In this document: in pieces, positions 47,741 through 63,270 of the stretch
Position numbering within the stretch: position 1 is the first letter of the stretch
Layout: each line of letters starts with the position of its first letter
Source of the DNA: Girardinichthys multiradiatus
Taxonomy: Eukaryota > Chordata > Actinopteri > Cyprinodontiformes > Goodeidae
Assembly: GCF_021462225.1 (NCBI RefSeq)
Contig: NC_061806.1
Location: 26,990,144 to 27,054,143 of the forward strand
Reading direction: 5' to 3'
Length of the DNA stretch: 64,000 nucleotides
The notes under the pieces: generated by a model
Told to the model about the DNA's origin: nothing
Database searches by the model: none
Seen by the model: the letters and a program-made list of their open reading frames with translations, nothing else
Made by a program: the position numbers and the translations under genes

Positions 47741-48010
47741 CTAGCCTCACCAGCTTTTTTTACACGTTTCCTTTCATTCTCGCTGATACTCTTTTATCAC
47801 ACAACACACCAGACACTTTTCTCCACCTGTTCCAACCTGCTTGGACATGTTTCTTCACATATTTTCCACACTCACTGCTGCTCTGGACTGTTAACCCAAA
47901 GTCCCTAAAATTCTCCACCTTCTTTATCTTTGTTCCCTGTTACCTCACAGTTCCACTTGGGTCCCTTTCATTCACACACATGTATTATGTCTTACTCTGG
48001 ATAACCCTTA
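47741..48010 (-). pseudogene. LINE ORF2 fragment, right half of the split copy
   Basis: Minus-strand translation gives VENFRDFGLTVQSSSECGK, QAGWNRWRKVSGVLC and KKLVRLA, which lead directly into LCGLETV of the left half (39780-40168). Removing the ERV and one copy of ATTG makes the two halves continuous. Confidence 0.7.
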
Positions 48011-50214
48011 TTCCTCTCATGTCCAGGGAAAACACCCACCCTGTCGTGTGCTTTCAGTAGAACTTCAAAAACACAATCCACCTCCCTCTGACCATACCTC
48101 CACAGGTGTATTAGAAGATAAGAAGATTACTTTATTCAACAGAGTCATGGTCCACAAGAAAACAACAACACGAGATATAAAAAAGAGAAGAGAGAAAATT
48201 AAATTTATAAAGGACAAATTATATATATAAAGTATTATCAGGACAAACTGCCTTTCTGCTTGTCATCCTTTTCAATGCCTTCCTTACTTTATCCTTACTG
48301 ATCTTTTATATATTATATATCCTGATCCACAATGGTTGCTTCTTCTGGTCTTTGTTCTCTCTCATGGAAGTACTCTTTCTTGCTTTGTGATACAAATTGT
48401 GATACAAATTACTTTGTAGCTTAAAAGTTTTCTGTTTATCTTAATGCCTATTGGTAATAAATATTTCCAAATATTAGGCATGAATCTAATATCTTGAGAC
48501 CATACTCCAGTTACGTATGTTAGACCACGATGTTTATTATTCAGCTTGAAATATGTCAATCTTAATTGCACTGCCAGTGCACCAGTTGTGGCATTTGAAT
48601 ACATCTTATGGTGCAAACTTTACAATAAACTGGGTAACGGTATGGAGAGCATGCTGGCTTTTGCTATGACTAATGGTTTTGACTCCAGCCCACCATAATG
48701 GGAAATGAAGTAAATTCAGGGAACTGGGGAATATATTTTATTGATTTTCAAATGGTTGCAGTGGCTGAAAACAGTAGCTGCTTCTCCAGAGCCATGTGAT
48801 CAATGGGGATAAATGGCTTTTAAAGCACTTCATGTGCTCAATCCCAACCTAGCTCATTTGACCTCTGTCACTTTGCATCTACAATGAAAATGTCCGGAAA
48901 GAACAGCCTCATCATTAGGCTGTTGTTTCTGGACATTTTCACTGTATATGCAACAGCCTCATCATTAGGAACAACTGTTTAATGGCAATTGTTTAGGAAA
49001 CTCTAGATTTAAATTTTTTTAAGTTTCCTGATTGTATCTAGATATGTCCTGGGTATATGTATCAACAAACAAATCATTTCATATCATGTACTTAACCATT
49101 GCATATCAGTTTATTTCATGAGTGGCTGGTCATAAACAAACTTGTAAACACCTATATTGTGACCCCATAATATTTTTACTCAAGTGTGTGAAATAGTGTG
49201 AATATTAGTAAGAAAATCAAATTTCCTTACAGTAGACTACAAGTAGAATGTAGAAAATTATTTTAACTAAAAAGTTGAAGCTGATACAAAAGTCTTCATT
49301 GGAGATGTGAATGGACATGGTCAGTAAAAACAGCAAAAACTGCAAAATGTTTGATACAAAAACACCAAAACTGCAGAAATACAAAATGGTGAACAGACAC
49401 AATGACCAGCACCCTGTTTTACATTGGCCGGGAAATATTGTGCTGAATGCTTTTTAGTTCTTAGTATAAATGTTACTTTCATACTAAATGTGTTCATAGA
49501 AGGAGCAAAAGTCTAAATTTTAACTCTTTGTTAATGGGACACACAGAGATGATTTCCAATTTTAAATCTGCCACAATCCTACCTTGGTGTAATAATACTC
49601 TAGACTTTCCTGTACTGACAGCTTAGAACAGCTCAACAGCTGCATAAGCCTAAAATTTACAGAGAATATTACAGCTGGGTAAATAACAAAATTCTGAGAG
49701 CTTCACCTGGAATTGAACATTTACATGCTCAGAAAGTAAAATCCTGAAATAGACACCACTTCTTAAAAGTAGCTAAAATTGGATTGTGATGTTTTACTGT
49801 GTCATATATCTTAACCAGAAAGCAATTTTGTGTAAAGTGTCTCTTAAAAGGCAATGTCATCACCTGCTACAGAAACGTATCTTCCTGTGAGAATGGAACC
49901 ATACCGAGTGATTCATTTAGCTGAACACATTACCAGGACAGCTCTCCCAAACCTTTTAATACATCTACACTGAGAGAGTGAGACTGATTTCTCCATGCCA
50001 TCTGCAATACTTCACACTTCAACAATAGACTGTTAAAGGTGCCTAGGTCAGGAGGTCATCTTGGCTGTCTATTATCGGTGTTCCTCTAACACTCAGGTTG
50101 CATTTTAATAAAAGCTCTTACATGCACATGGACATTATTTTTGTTCCTGTCATTTTAATAGAAAAGTTCTGTTCTAGTATTTAATGTACACTCCCAAATA
50201 CAGTTTATTTTTGA
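48011..50214. other. Non-coding stretch with one strong hairpin
   Basis: No gene recognised. The palindrome at 48875-48951 is listed separately. Frames at 48362-48616 and 49217-49402 are AT-driven. Confidence 0.45.
48875..48951. repeat. 77-nt near-perfect hairpin
   Basis: Arms of 35 nt (48875-48909 and 48917-48951) around a 7-nt loop CATCATT. 31 positions pair by Watson-Crick, one is G-U and three mismatch. Part of the loop-side sequence (CAACAGCCTCATCATTAGG) is repeated just downstream at 48950-48969. The shape fits a miRNA precursor or a small palindromic MITE; nothing here decides which. Confidence 0.85.
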
Positions 50215-51600
50215 TTGAAGATAAAAAAATTTAGAAAACAAGCACAAAATGGAAATAGATATCTCTTTTTCAATACTTCTTTTTTGTTTGGTAAGCCTTT
50301 TTATTCAGCCACCTTTAATCTTACCCCCCCCAAAATCCAGTCCAACCAACATTATTTTGAATTAACCTTATTATTAAATAGATAACCTGTCTTGTGGATT
50401 ACTTTCAGTGTAAATACTTTAGCTCTTTGAAGTTAGAGGTTTGTTAAAGAACATTAGTAAACAAACTAACAAACAAAGCATAATAAACACCAAAGAACAA
50501 AGCATACAGGTTAAGGTTAAAATTGTGGAAAAGGTTAGGTTACAAAAACATATCCAAAGCTTTAATATATCATGTAGCGTTGTTTATTCCATCATCTGAA
50601 ACTGGATATTAGTATTGCACAACTGTAAACCTACCTAGATATGACTGTCCAGCCAGCCAAAGTGGCAGGCTGGGCAAAGAGAGCATAAATCGAAATGTAG
50701 CTAAGAGCCACATGGTAGCCTTGGAAGAGTTGCGTAGCTCAGGCCGGAAAATCTATTGACAATACAACTATTTATCAAATACTCCACATATCTGGCAAGA
50801 AGGAAGCCATTGTTGAAAGAACTCATTAGATGTCCTGTTTAGAACTTGCCATAAGTCATGTTGGAGACACAGGAATCATGTGAAAACAATGATTACATTT
50901 AGTATGTGTGATTGAAAACATATGCTGAACATACCCCTGAACACACTATAATCAGTGTGAGACATGGTGGTGGTACATTTATGGTGTTAGGATGCTTCTC
51001 TTCAGTAGGGACAGGAAAGCTGTTCAGAGTCAATGGCATGATGGATGGAGCCAAATTGAAGGCAAACATGGAAGAAAGCCCTTTTTCAGGCTCAAAAAGA
51101 CTTGGCATTTGGGTGCGTGTTCACCTTCCGGTAGTACCACAACGCTAAAACACACAGCCAGAGCCACTATGAAATGATCAAAACATAATGTTGGAATGGT
51201 CAAGTCAAAGTGCAGATCCAAATCCAATTAAGCATCTGAGACACAACTTGAATATTGGTGTTTACAGATGCTCTCCACCCATAACTGAGCTTAAGCTATT
51301 TTTCAAAGAAGTGGTAGAAATTTCCATCTCTAGATGTGCCAAGCTAGCAGATACATGTACCCCCCCCCCCCCCCCAAAAAAAAATACAGCTTTAACTGCA
51401 GGGAAAAATGCTTCAAAAAAGTATTTATTCAGTGGGGCTGAGCACAAATGCATACCAAACCTTTTGATTTTTTGTATTTGTAAAAAAAATAAAAGTTAAA
51501 ACTCGATGTTGTTTTCCTTTTACTTTCCAATATAAACTCTGATAAAATTGTGCTTGTACCAAAATATGATGAAAATTTAATGGCTAGTACTTTTAAAATG
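50215..51600 (+). mobile_element. Tc1-like transposon relic (plus sense)
   Basis: Recognised in order: 'gttagaggtttgttaaagaa', 'gaagccattgttgaaagaac', 'gtgagacatggtggtggtac' (catalytic domain), 'aagtgcagatccaaatccaa' (third catalytic motif region) and a C-terminal part after a poly-C run (51361-51375). A 78-residue frame (50912-51148) reads VRHGGGTFMVLGCFSSVGTG, a classic Tc1 block. Frames are broken and the first catalytic motif appears deleted near 50880. Limits approximate. Confidence 0.7.
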
Positions 51601-54835
<3,235 letters not shown>

Positions 54836-56384
54836 CAGGTCCTTCTCAAAATATTAGCATATTGTGATAAAGTTCATTATTTTCCATAATGTCATGATGA
54901 AAATTTAACATTCATATATTTTAGATTCATTGCACACTAACTGAAATATTTCAGGTCTTTTATTGTCTTAATACAGATGATTTTGGCATACAGCTCATGA
55001 AAACCCAAAATTCCTATCTCACAAAATTAGCATATCATTAAAAGGGTCTCTAAACGAGCTATGAATCTAATCATCTGAATCAACAAGTTAACTCTAAACA
55101 CCTGCAAAAGATTCCTGAGGCCTTTAAAACTCCCAGCCTGGTTCATCACTCAAAACCCCAATCATGGGTAAGACTGCCGACCTGACTGCTGTCCAGAAGG
55201 CCACTATTGACACCCTCAAGCAAGAAGGTAAGACACAGAAAGAAATTTCTGAACGAATAGGCTGTTCCCAGAGTGCTGTATCAAGGCACCTCAGTGGGAA
55301 GTCTGTCGGAAGGAAAAAGTGTGGCAGAAAACGGTGCACAACGAGAGGAGGTGACCAGACCCTGAGTAAGATTGTGAAGAAGGGCCGATTCCAGACCTTG
55401 GGGGACCTGCGGAAACAGTGGACTGAGTCTGGAGTAGAAACATCCAGAGCCACCGTGCACAGGCGTGTGCAGGAAATGGGCTACAGGTGCCGCATTCCCC
55501 AGACCTGGGCTACAGAGAAGCAGTACTGGACTGTTGCTCAGTGGTCCAAAGTACTTTTTTCGGATGAAAGCAAATTCTAGGTGCCAGAATCTGGAGGAAG
55601 ACTGGGGAGAAGGAAATGCCAAAATGCCAGAAGTCCAGTGTCAAGTACCCACAGTCAATGATGGTCTGGGGTGCCGTGTCAGCTGCTGGTGTTGGTCCAC
55701 TGTGTTTTATCAAGGGCAGGGTCAATGCAGCTAGCTATCAGGAGATTTTGGAGCACTTCATGCTTCCATCTGCTGAAAAGCTTTATGGAGATGAAGATTT
55801 CATTTTTCAGCACAACCTGGCACCTGCTCACAGTGCCAAAACCACTGGTAAATGGTTTACTGACCATGGTATCACTGTGCTCAATTGGCCTGCCAACTCT
55901 CCTGACCTGAACCCCATAGAGAATCTGTGGGATATTGTGAAGAGAACATTGAGAGACTCAAGACCCAACACTCTGGATGAGCTAAAGGCCGCTATCGAAG
56001 CATCCTGGGCCTCCATAAGACCTCAGCAGTGCCACAGGCTTATTGCCTCCATGCCACGCCGCATTGAAGCAGTCATTTCTGCCAAAGGATTCCCGACCAA
56101 GTATTGAGTGCATAACTGTACATGATTATTTGAAGGTTGACGTTTTTTGTATGAAAAACACTTTTCTTTTATTGGTCGGGTGAAATATGCTAATTTTGTG
56201 AGATAGGAATTTTGGGTTTTCATGAGCTGTATGCCAAAATCATCCGTATTAAGACAATAAAAGACCTGAAATATTTCAGTTAGTGTGCAATGAATCTAAA
56301 ATATATGAATGTTAAATTTTCATCATTACATTATGGAAAATAATTAACTTTATCACAATATGCTAATATTTTGAGAAGGACCTG
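54836..56384 (+). mobile_element. Near-complete Tc1/mariner element, copy B
   Basis: 1,549 bp flanked by TA at 54834-54835 and 56385-56386, with the same >200-bp inverted repeats as copy A (30480-32081) but in the opposite orientation. Transposase on plus, broken. Confidence 0.9.
55164..56107 (+). pseudogene. Tc1 transposase, copy B
   Basis: Starts with the same MGKTADLTAVQKATIDTLKQ as copy A. Differences: a 14-residue in-frame deletion after RCRIPQ (the VKPLLNQ... stretch of copy A is missing), a TAG right after SDESKF (55578-55580), a further deletion and frame change before the final frame (55616-56107), and QHNLAPAH in place of QHDLAPAH, so the second catalytic Asp is Asn. NPIENLWD is intact and the C-terminus runs to a TGA at 56105-56107. 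The copy cannot encode active transposase. Confidence 0.9.
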
Positions 56385-56499
56385 TATTTCAGGATATCGG
56401 TAGTATTAAAGAAATCATTCATCATGCCCTCTCCATCATAAAAAAATCTGTATGTTGAAGTACTATAAACATTTTTATGTTTTTACCTTTTATTTACAA

Positions 56500-56745
56500 A
56501 TAAAAACTTCTGTTCAGCCCTCCCTGACTCAGTACTTTGTAGAACAACCTTTTCCTGCAATTACAGATGTAGGTTTTTAGGGTATGTCTAGAGCACATGC
56601 CTCTAGATCAGCTTTTCAAATATGGAGAGAGAAACAGCTTATTTTCTTAGCCAAATAGTTCAAGCACAGTCAGAATGAATAGAGAGCATATACAGAACAA
56701 TTTTCTAGTCGTGCACCAAATTCTCGACAATGGCTTTCTCCTTTT
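56500..56745 (-). repeat. Tc1-like fragment
   Basis: Plus text 'actcagtactttgtagaaca' and 'gcaattacagatgtaggttt' matches the reverse complement of a common fish Tc1 family, as at 14095-14350. No ends. Confidence 0.5.
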
Positions 56746-57628
56746 CACTTTTCCATGCAGAACTTATTGTTGTCTAGTCAACAAGTAGTCCATGTGGATC
56801 AATGAAGCTCCTCCAGGACTACCTGAACCTCTTGAGTACTTCTCTGTATCATATTAATCCCAATGAATCACTTAAGTTTCTGGTGGTAATGCATTAGTGT
56901 GAAAAAGCTCAAGCGGTATCAATTATTAAATCTTATTGTGATGTTTTTGTACTCCTAAATTACATAGCCAACTAACGTATAAATTTTGAACTGATTTCTT
57001 TTACATTAGGATGATTTTTTTTCCCTCCCCTTCATGTAATTGATCCTTTACGTATCAAACATGCCACAGGTGCTGGATGAAAACCTTGTGGTGTCTATGA
57101 GGGAAGTTTGTCCAGTGTTTTTTTATAACACTGTATTGATTCCTGAATAAACTCTTCAGTTCCTGCAAAACACTGGGGAGTCAGACAGCGGATTAAGCTT
57201 ATAGAAGAGTTATCTGTGGAGCTGGAAGGGGTTTAGTGTACTTTTTTTCAAGGACACCATACCACAGTAGAATCATTCTGTATGTTTAGTGAAATGCCAC
57301 ATTCGAATTTAGCTGAAAATCATGACTGCAAAATACAGACCAGAAACAGAATTTTTTTTAAAGTTAGGAAAAAAATAGCAATGCTGCAATATGATGTCTT
57401 TGTGTGCCATTCTACCTTTAAATGTTAGTGTATAATTGATAATTGCTCTTAGTGTATGTTTTAATCCCTTGAATTTCTAAACCCTTATTGATCTCCTCTG
57501 AGTGCAAAGCTCAAATCAGGATTATCATAGCCTTGCCTTTTATGTTTATGAGGCTCATTATTTACCATGGCAGCAGGGCCACAGGGACAGCAGGGTGATA
57601 GCTCTTGATGCTTTTTCCAACCAATCAT

Positions 57629-57705
<77 letters not shown>

Positions 57706-57872
57706 GTCCAACTCTTGTTTAGTTGAACCATTCAAAAACTCTCCCTTCTCTCTCCCTTCACAATCAACCAAAGATGAGCAACAAAGAGCCAGAGGGGACT
57801 ATTTAGGTAAGCACATGCACAACTAAAGAAAATTTCCTTGCTCCTAGATATGCTATCTGCTCATTCCTACAG
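56746..57872. other. Non-coding stretch with AT microsatellite
   Basis: The only clear feature is the (AT)36 run at 57631-57702; overlapping Tyr/Ile frames there are artefacts of the repeat. Confidence 0.5.
57631..57702. repeat. (AT)36 microsatellite
   Basis: Seventy-two bases of uninterrupted AT. Confidence 0.98.
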
Positions 57873-59595
57873 TATAAGGTGTCTTTCAAAAATTTCATAC
57901 TCCTTTACTTAGTTCACATTTGATATGTTACAACCACAAACCTAATGTATTTTAGTTGGAATTTATCTGGAAGAAATGCAAATGTTTGCATAATTGTGAA
58001 GTATAAGGAAAAGCATGTATTGTTTTTTTTTTATTCTTTAAAAATGAAAATTTAAAAATGAGGCATCCATTAGTGTTAAGTCAACCCTACGTCAACCATT
58101 TTTGCAACTACAGTGACAACTGCAGATTCTCTTTGCATAATATCCTAGCCTTAGACTAATTGGAGAGCATTGGTGAATCAGCAATTTTCAACTCTTGCCA
58201 CAGATTGTGAGTTTCATAGCAGGGATGTTGTGTTTCGGGTGATATATAGTGTCAGTTTTTCACTGCACATTTTGTAGATAGACCAAGAAGTTTAATTTTT
58301 TCTCATTTGACCAAAGCTCATGTGTCCCCCTACACAGCAACCAACAAACTTTAAACAATACTTTGTATAGCTTTCTTTCAAAACTGGCTTTCTCCTTGCC
58401 ATTTTGGCCATAAAAAACAGCTTGGGCGCACACAATGTCTATGTCAACAGAGCAGGTAATCTCTGAAACTCCTCCAGAGTTACCATGCATGTCCTGACTG
58501 CATCTGTGATTAATTCTTTCCTTGACAGACCTGTCAGTTTAGGTGGATACTTATGTCTTGTTAGGTTACCAGATTGTAAATCTGTTATCATCTTCAGATT
58601 ATGGATTAGGGAGAGCTCAGTGATACGCTCAAAGTTTGTAATATTGTTTTATAACATAGCTTATAACCTTTATCCTTGAACTGTGTGCTGTTTTCCTTTA
58701 TCTTCATGATGTCGTTTGTTCACTAATGTTCTCAAACAAACCCCTGAGGCCTTCTCAGAACAGTTGCATTGCATTAGTTTTGAAATTAACACACAGTTGG
58801 ACTCCATTTACATTTTGGATGACTTCTAAAGACAATAAGTCTACTCAGGTGCTTGCAATGGATTATATTTAGAGGTGTTCAAGTAAAGAGGGTAGAATAC
58901 ACTTTTGAGATTTCTACTTAAAATAATAACAATATACCGTTTTAGAATGCTTTTCTCATTTAATGATTTTCTTTATGTTTATGATGATTTACATTGTACA
59001 TAGATTCTCAACGAAGGCATTAGAACAGTGAATGAACACATACGTAATTATGTAGCAAACCAAAAATTGTAAAATACCTTTAAATATGTTATATTTAAGA
59101 ATTCTTAAAGTAGCCACCCTTTGATGTAATGACTGAAATATTTACCTCTGGCTGTCTCTGATTGAACCTCTGCGAAGTTCTTTCAAGACTGTTTGGAAAA
59201 CTATTTCAGGTGATCACCTCATGAAGCTCATGGAAAGAATGCCAAGAGAGCAAAGCAGTAATCAAAGCAAACGGTGGCTGTTTAGAAAAAATCTAAAATA
59301 TGAAAATGTTTAGATTTATTTCACACTTTTTGTTTACTACATAATTCCACGTGTGCTCATTCACAGTTTTGTTGTCTCTGGTGAGAATCTACAATTTAAA
59401 TAGTCATGAAAATAAAGAGGCCCATTAAGTGAGAAAGGTGTTTTAAAACTTTTGTATAGGTACAGTTAACGTTCATCCTTTCTCCTACTTCCTAGTTATG
59501 CACCACTTTGTGATGGTCTGTCAGAAAATTCCATTAAAATGCATGAATTTTTAATGTGAAAATGTTCAAGCAGGTTAAAATCCTTTTGAAATTAT
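57873..59595 (-). mobile_element. Tc1-like relic interrupted by a MITE
   Basis: Left end ('tttcatactcctttacttag', 'atgttacaaccacaaac') and right end (59475-59595: 'tatgcaccactttgtgatgg' ... 'aatgtgaaaatgttcaagca') are the inverted termini of a common Tc1 family. Between them, minus-sense transposase scraps (helix-turn-helix part near 58470-58740). The right terminal region is split by the MITE at 58937-59460. Confidence 0.6.
58937..59460. mobile_element. Tc1-type MITE nested in the Tc1 relic
   Basis: Flanked by TA; ends resemble those of 27366-27725 but more diverged. Internal marks 'ctcatttaatgattttcttt', 'agtagccaccctttgatgta', 'actatttcaggtgatcacct' belong to the same family. 524 bp, no coding. 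Confidence 0.6.
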
Positions 59596-62428
59596 TGTAA
59601 ACATATTAAAAATAAAACTTTTGCTCAACTTGGGAAAACATATCTTGTAGCGTGTAAAGTCTTCCAATACGTCTAATATTCTAGTCCTGTGGAGTACAAG
59701 TTTACACGGATAACAAATATTAATTCTTACAAAGATGATTGTTTAAAATTACCCTATTAGTTTTTTTATGGACCTTTCCTTAACTACCTATTCAGGTATT
59801 CGCACTGGCAAAATCATGACATAATTTCAAAGCTCAGAAATGGCTCCAATTCTCTATAACGTCCACTGAAAATATTACAACATCCAACACTACCGTCATT
59901 TAGAGATTCAAGGATTTCTTTATCTAAATAGACTAATTTCACAGAATTAAAAATTTAAGACATGAGGCTGAGTGAATAAAGAGAAAAGTAGTGCCAGAAG
60001 AAAAGGGATTGAAAGCAGATTAAGTGGAGGAAAAAATATGTGGTTCTTTCCCATTCATCTGTGCAAGAATGAAAGATTGATTCAAGGCTCATCACTCAGA
60101 GGGATGGAGGTGAAGGTGTGTGAGTGAAGGGAAGGGAAGGGAAGGGAAGGGAAGGGAAGGGGAAGGATCAGTTGGATAAAAAGAAAAGGGATGGAACCTA
60201 AAGGATTGGAAAAAGGAGTAGAGGGAGATTTCTAATTGTGCTGATGACCAGACTGACACTGACAGCCCTTCTACAAACACACGTGCTCCGAAAGCACAAA
60301 AAAAAATACACATGAACATTCACATTCACACACAGAGATCCACACAGGTATGCACCAGTGGACAAACATTGACATGCAGGCAGATTACAAGGAAGATGTT
60401 CACATATTCATGGATTAGTCACAGAGATTATTAAATATGTTGGCCCTTAAAACCTTTTACTCATTCCATCATTTGTTTTGACCCCAATTCTCTCGTTTGT
60501 CTCCCTCTTACCACCCAAAGGCACACACATCCAAGCAGATAAAAAGATAGATTATATTCTATCTGTATTTCTTTAAACCGTTATACTAATCATATAGGTG
60601 GACTTGTTTCGATTTTGTCTACATGGTAAGGAATAATCTAAGAGGGATGTTTCTTTCCATTCTTTTTAAAGGAAACTGGATCAATATTTGAATCCATAAG
60701 TTTCAGGAGCATTGCTGCCTCACAACTCAAACCAGACAGATAACTTTGTACAGCAATTAATGTGGTTTGTTTTTGTAATTCTACGAAGAATTTTGGGTGG
60801 GAATTCATTTAAGGCAAGGTCTTTCACCTCTGAAGACTAACAGAGACACTAATTTGCAAATGGTAAAAGATTTGTGCTCGGACTGTGGTAGATCCCAGGT
60901 GTGAATATATGCACTGTTACTAATGAGGAACAGGGTTTAAGTGGAAAAGAGCATGCGTGCTCAGCAAAACACTCTCTGGATAAAGGAAGCTTAGAAACAA
61001 AGAAGAAAATCTGCTGCGTGAATTGAGTGGATTTAATGAACTCTGGTCTGCAATACATATAAGCTTGATCTCTTTCCTCAAAGTAATACTGCATATTGAA
61101 TGACTTCACTATTATACCAAGGAAGATTAACATGGGGCTTACATTGGCACATGCCCTTTTCAAGACAGTCCAGTTTTCGTTATACAAATCGGACATAAAT
61201 TGTGCTTTAATATATTGGCATAAATTGTGATTTGAATTGTACATCAGAGGCTTAGTGTAACTAGACCCCGTACATAAAAAGAGCTTTCTCTGGAGATGCA
61301 TGGGCTTCTTCTCACAGTCCAAAAATGTCGAAGGTGTAGTAGATGCTCTGAATTGCCAATGAATGTGCCAGTCACTGTTAGCCCACATTGAGTCTAAACT
61401 AGTTTCTCTGCATCAAAAAACCCCAATATGTGCTCAATTAACTAGAGATTATCTTCACAGCATATAAAACAATTACATTTGGTTCTATGTTGAATGCTTT
61501 AGGTGTGAGTTTCTGCAATTTGTAATAAAAAATGTAATTAGGTACCTTTATCCTTTCAGTTTGCATTTGTATTAACAGTTCCTGCATGAATGGTATCCTT
61601 CTGCTGCCACCCCAAGCTCCCCAGTTAGTGCCTTCTGTAAAAATCTATCGCTTTACTATGAAACTTCTCAGAAAACAATATGATCTTTACAACACAAGAC
61701 ATATTAGTAAGGCTTAGTATTGTGTGTTTTAAACTAGAGAAGTACAATGAAGTTGATGCTGTCTATTCAGATTTTAACAGATTTCGATTGTTTTTTCTTA
61801 TGACTAACTTTCTAAAAAGGAATAAAAATGCTGCAAGTATGATATGCATTACATGATGGTAGATAGATGCAGTACATCTAAGTACATGCTGTTGGCTGAT
61901 GTGTTTATGGCCTAAAAATTACAGGATTTCTTAAGTTTTATGCATTTAATGAATGGGAAGAAAAATCTGTCTTTTCAGTATTTGACCTGCCTATCACAGA
62001 TTTGAACCATTATTGAAATTTGGCCGACATCTGACAGATTGATATTGCATCTGTAAAATTCCCAATGGCAAGCATATAACCTTCAGTCTCTCAACTACAC
62101 AGTGGACAATCTCATTTTCCATGGGTAGTTATTGTAGACGTTTCATGCTGCATCACAATTTAATATTGAATCTGCAATGACAGAAACTACCTGGGGATTA
62201 TCAGTCAATAAGTGAGTTTTGATAAAGGGGTTAGGACTTAAATCAAGTAAGATGTTGGTAGATTTTTATTTTAACAAAATAGACTTCCATAGATGTGCAA
62301 CTCTTTGTAACAAGAGGAATTCCCTGATGTTGTTTTTTGAAAATAATTCAGTTTAAGATATTTTTATGCTGGCCTCACATTTCAGAGCCAGAAAATATAC
62401 ATTTACTGTCTATTTGGGTAGCTCCAAT
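59596..62428. other. Non-coding stretch, no recognised gene
   Basis: Contains a (GGGAA)n run at about 60125-60164 and a weak LINE-tail-like patch near 61290-61325 ('cttcttctcacagtccaaaa'). The 179-residue minus frame at 60849-61388 overlaps that repeat patch and has no domain; I do not accept it as a gene. Confidence 0.5.
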
Positions 62429-63270
62429 CTGTGGCCACTTTATTAGAAAGTCCTGTTCAATTGTTTGCTGGCACAAATAGCGAATCAGCCAATATCATGT
62501 TTGTGCCAGAGGAGCTAGTCTGAGTATTTCTGCAAATCCCCTGGAATAAGCCCATACCACAATCGCTTGGGTTTACAGAGAACTATCCAAAAAAGAGAAA
62601 ATATTTATTGAGCAGCAGTAGTTTAGACAAAAAATGCTTGTTGATATCAGAGGAGAGTGTGCAGACTGGTTTCAGATGATAGAAAGGCAAAAGTAGCTGA
62701 GACAAAAGCTATTAACAACCAAGGTATCCAGAATACTATTTCTGAACACAAACATTGATTGAGGCAGATGGCAACAGCAGTAGAAGACCACACCGGGTGC
62801 CCCTCCTGTCGTTTAAGAATGAGAAACTGAGGCTATCATTCAAACACGCTCTCTAAACCTGAACAATAACAGATTTAAAAAATGTGCCTGTTCCAACAAG
62901 TCTCAGTTTCAGCTGTGATGTCAAAGAGAGCATGGATATAACTAGGCATAAAGAACATGGAAGCATAGATATCAGTGTTCAGGTTGTTGTCGAGATCATC
63001 TTAAACTTGTTTTACTTGAGATGACGAGTCCACTGTGCTCCAAAGGCCTCCATAGTTACCAAATCCCAGGCCAACAGAGCACCTTTCAGGTGTGGTTGAA
63101 CCACAGATTCACACCATGGATGCCGATGGATGATGTCAATATGGACCAGAATCCCTGAGGAATGTTTTCAACATATTGTTGAATCTATGTTATTAAGAAA
63201 TATGATGTTTCTAAGGGCAAAACCGGGCCCAACCTGAGACAAGTAGGGTGTACCCAAATTAGTCGCTTGT
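62429..63270 (+). repeat. Tc1-like transposon relic (plus sense)
   Basis: Matches a widespread vertebrate Tc1-type repeat in order: 'ggccactttattagaaagtc' (left end), 'ggtttacagagaactatcca', 'agaagaccacaccgggtgcc', 'ctccatagttaccaaatccc', 'atggaccagaatccctgagg', and the right end 'tagggtgtacc'. Frames are destroyed and the middle of the catalytic domain is deleted (near 62960-63010). Confidence 0.65.

Noticed and set aside
57502..57826. Frames encoding long Tyr-Ile repeats
   Set aside because: Direct translation of the (AT)36 microsatellite.
60849..61388. 179-residue minus-strand frame
   Set aside because: Longest frame of that region but overlaps a LINE-tail-like patch and shows no conserved motif; fits chance in AT-rich DNA.
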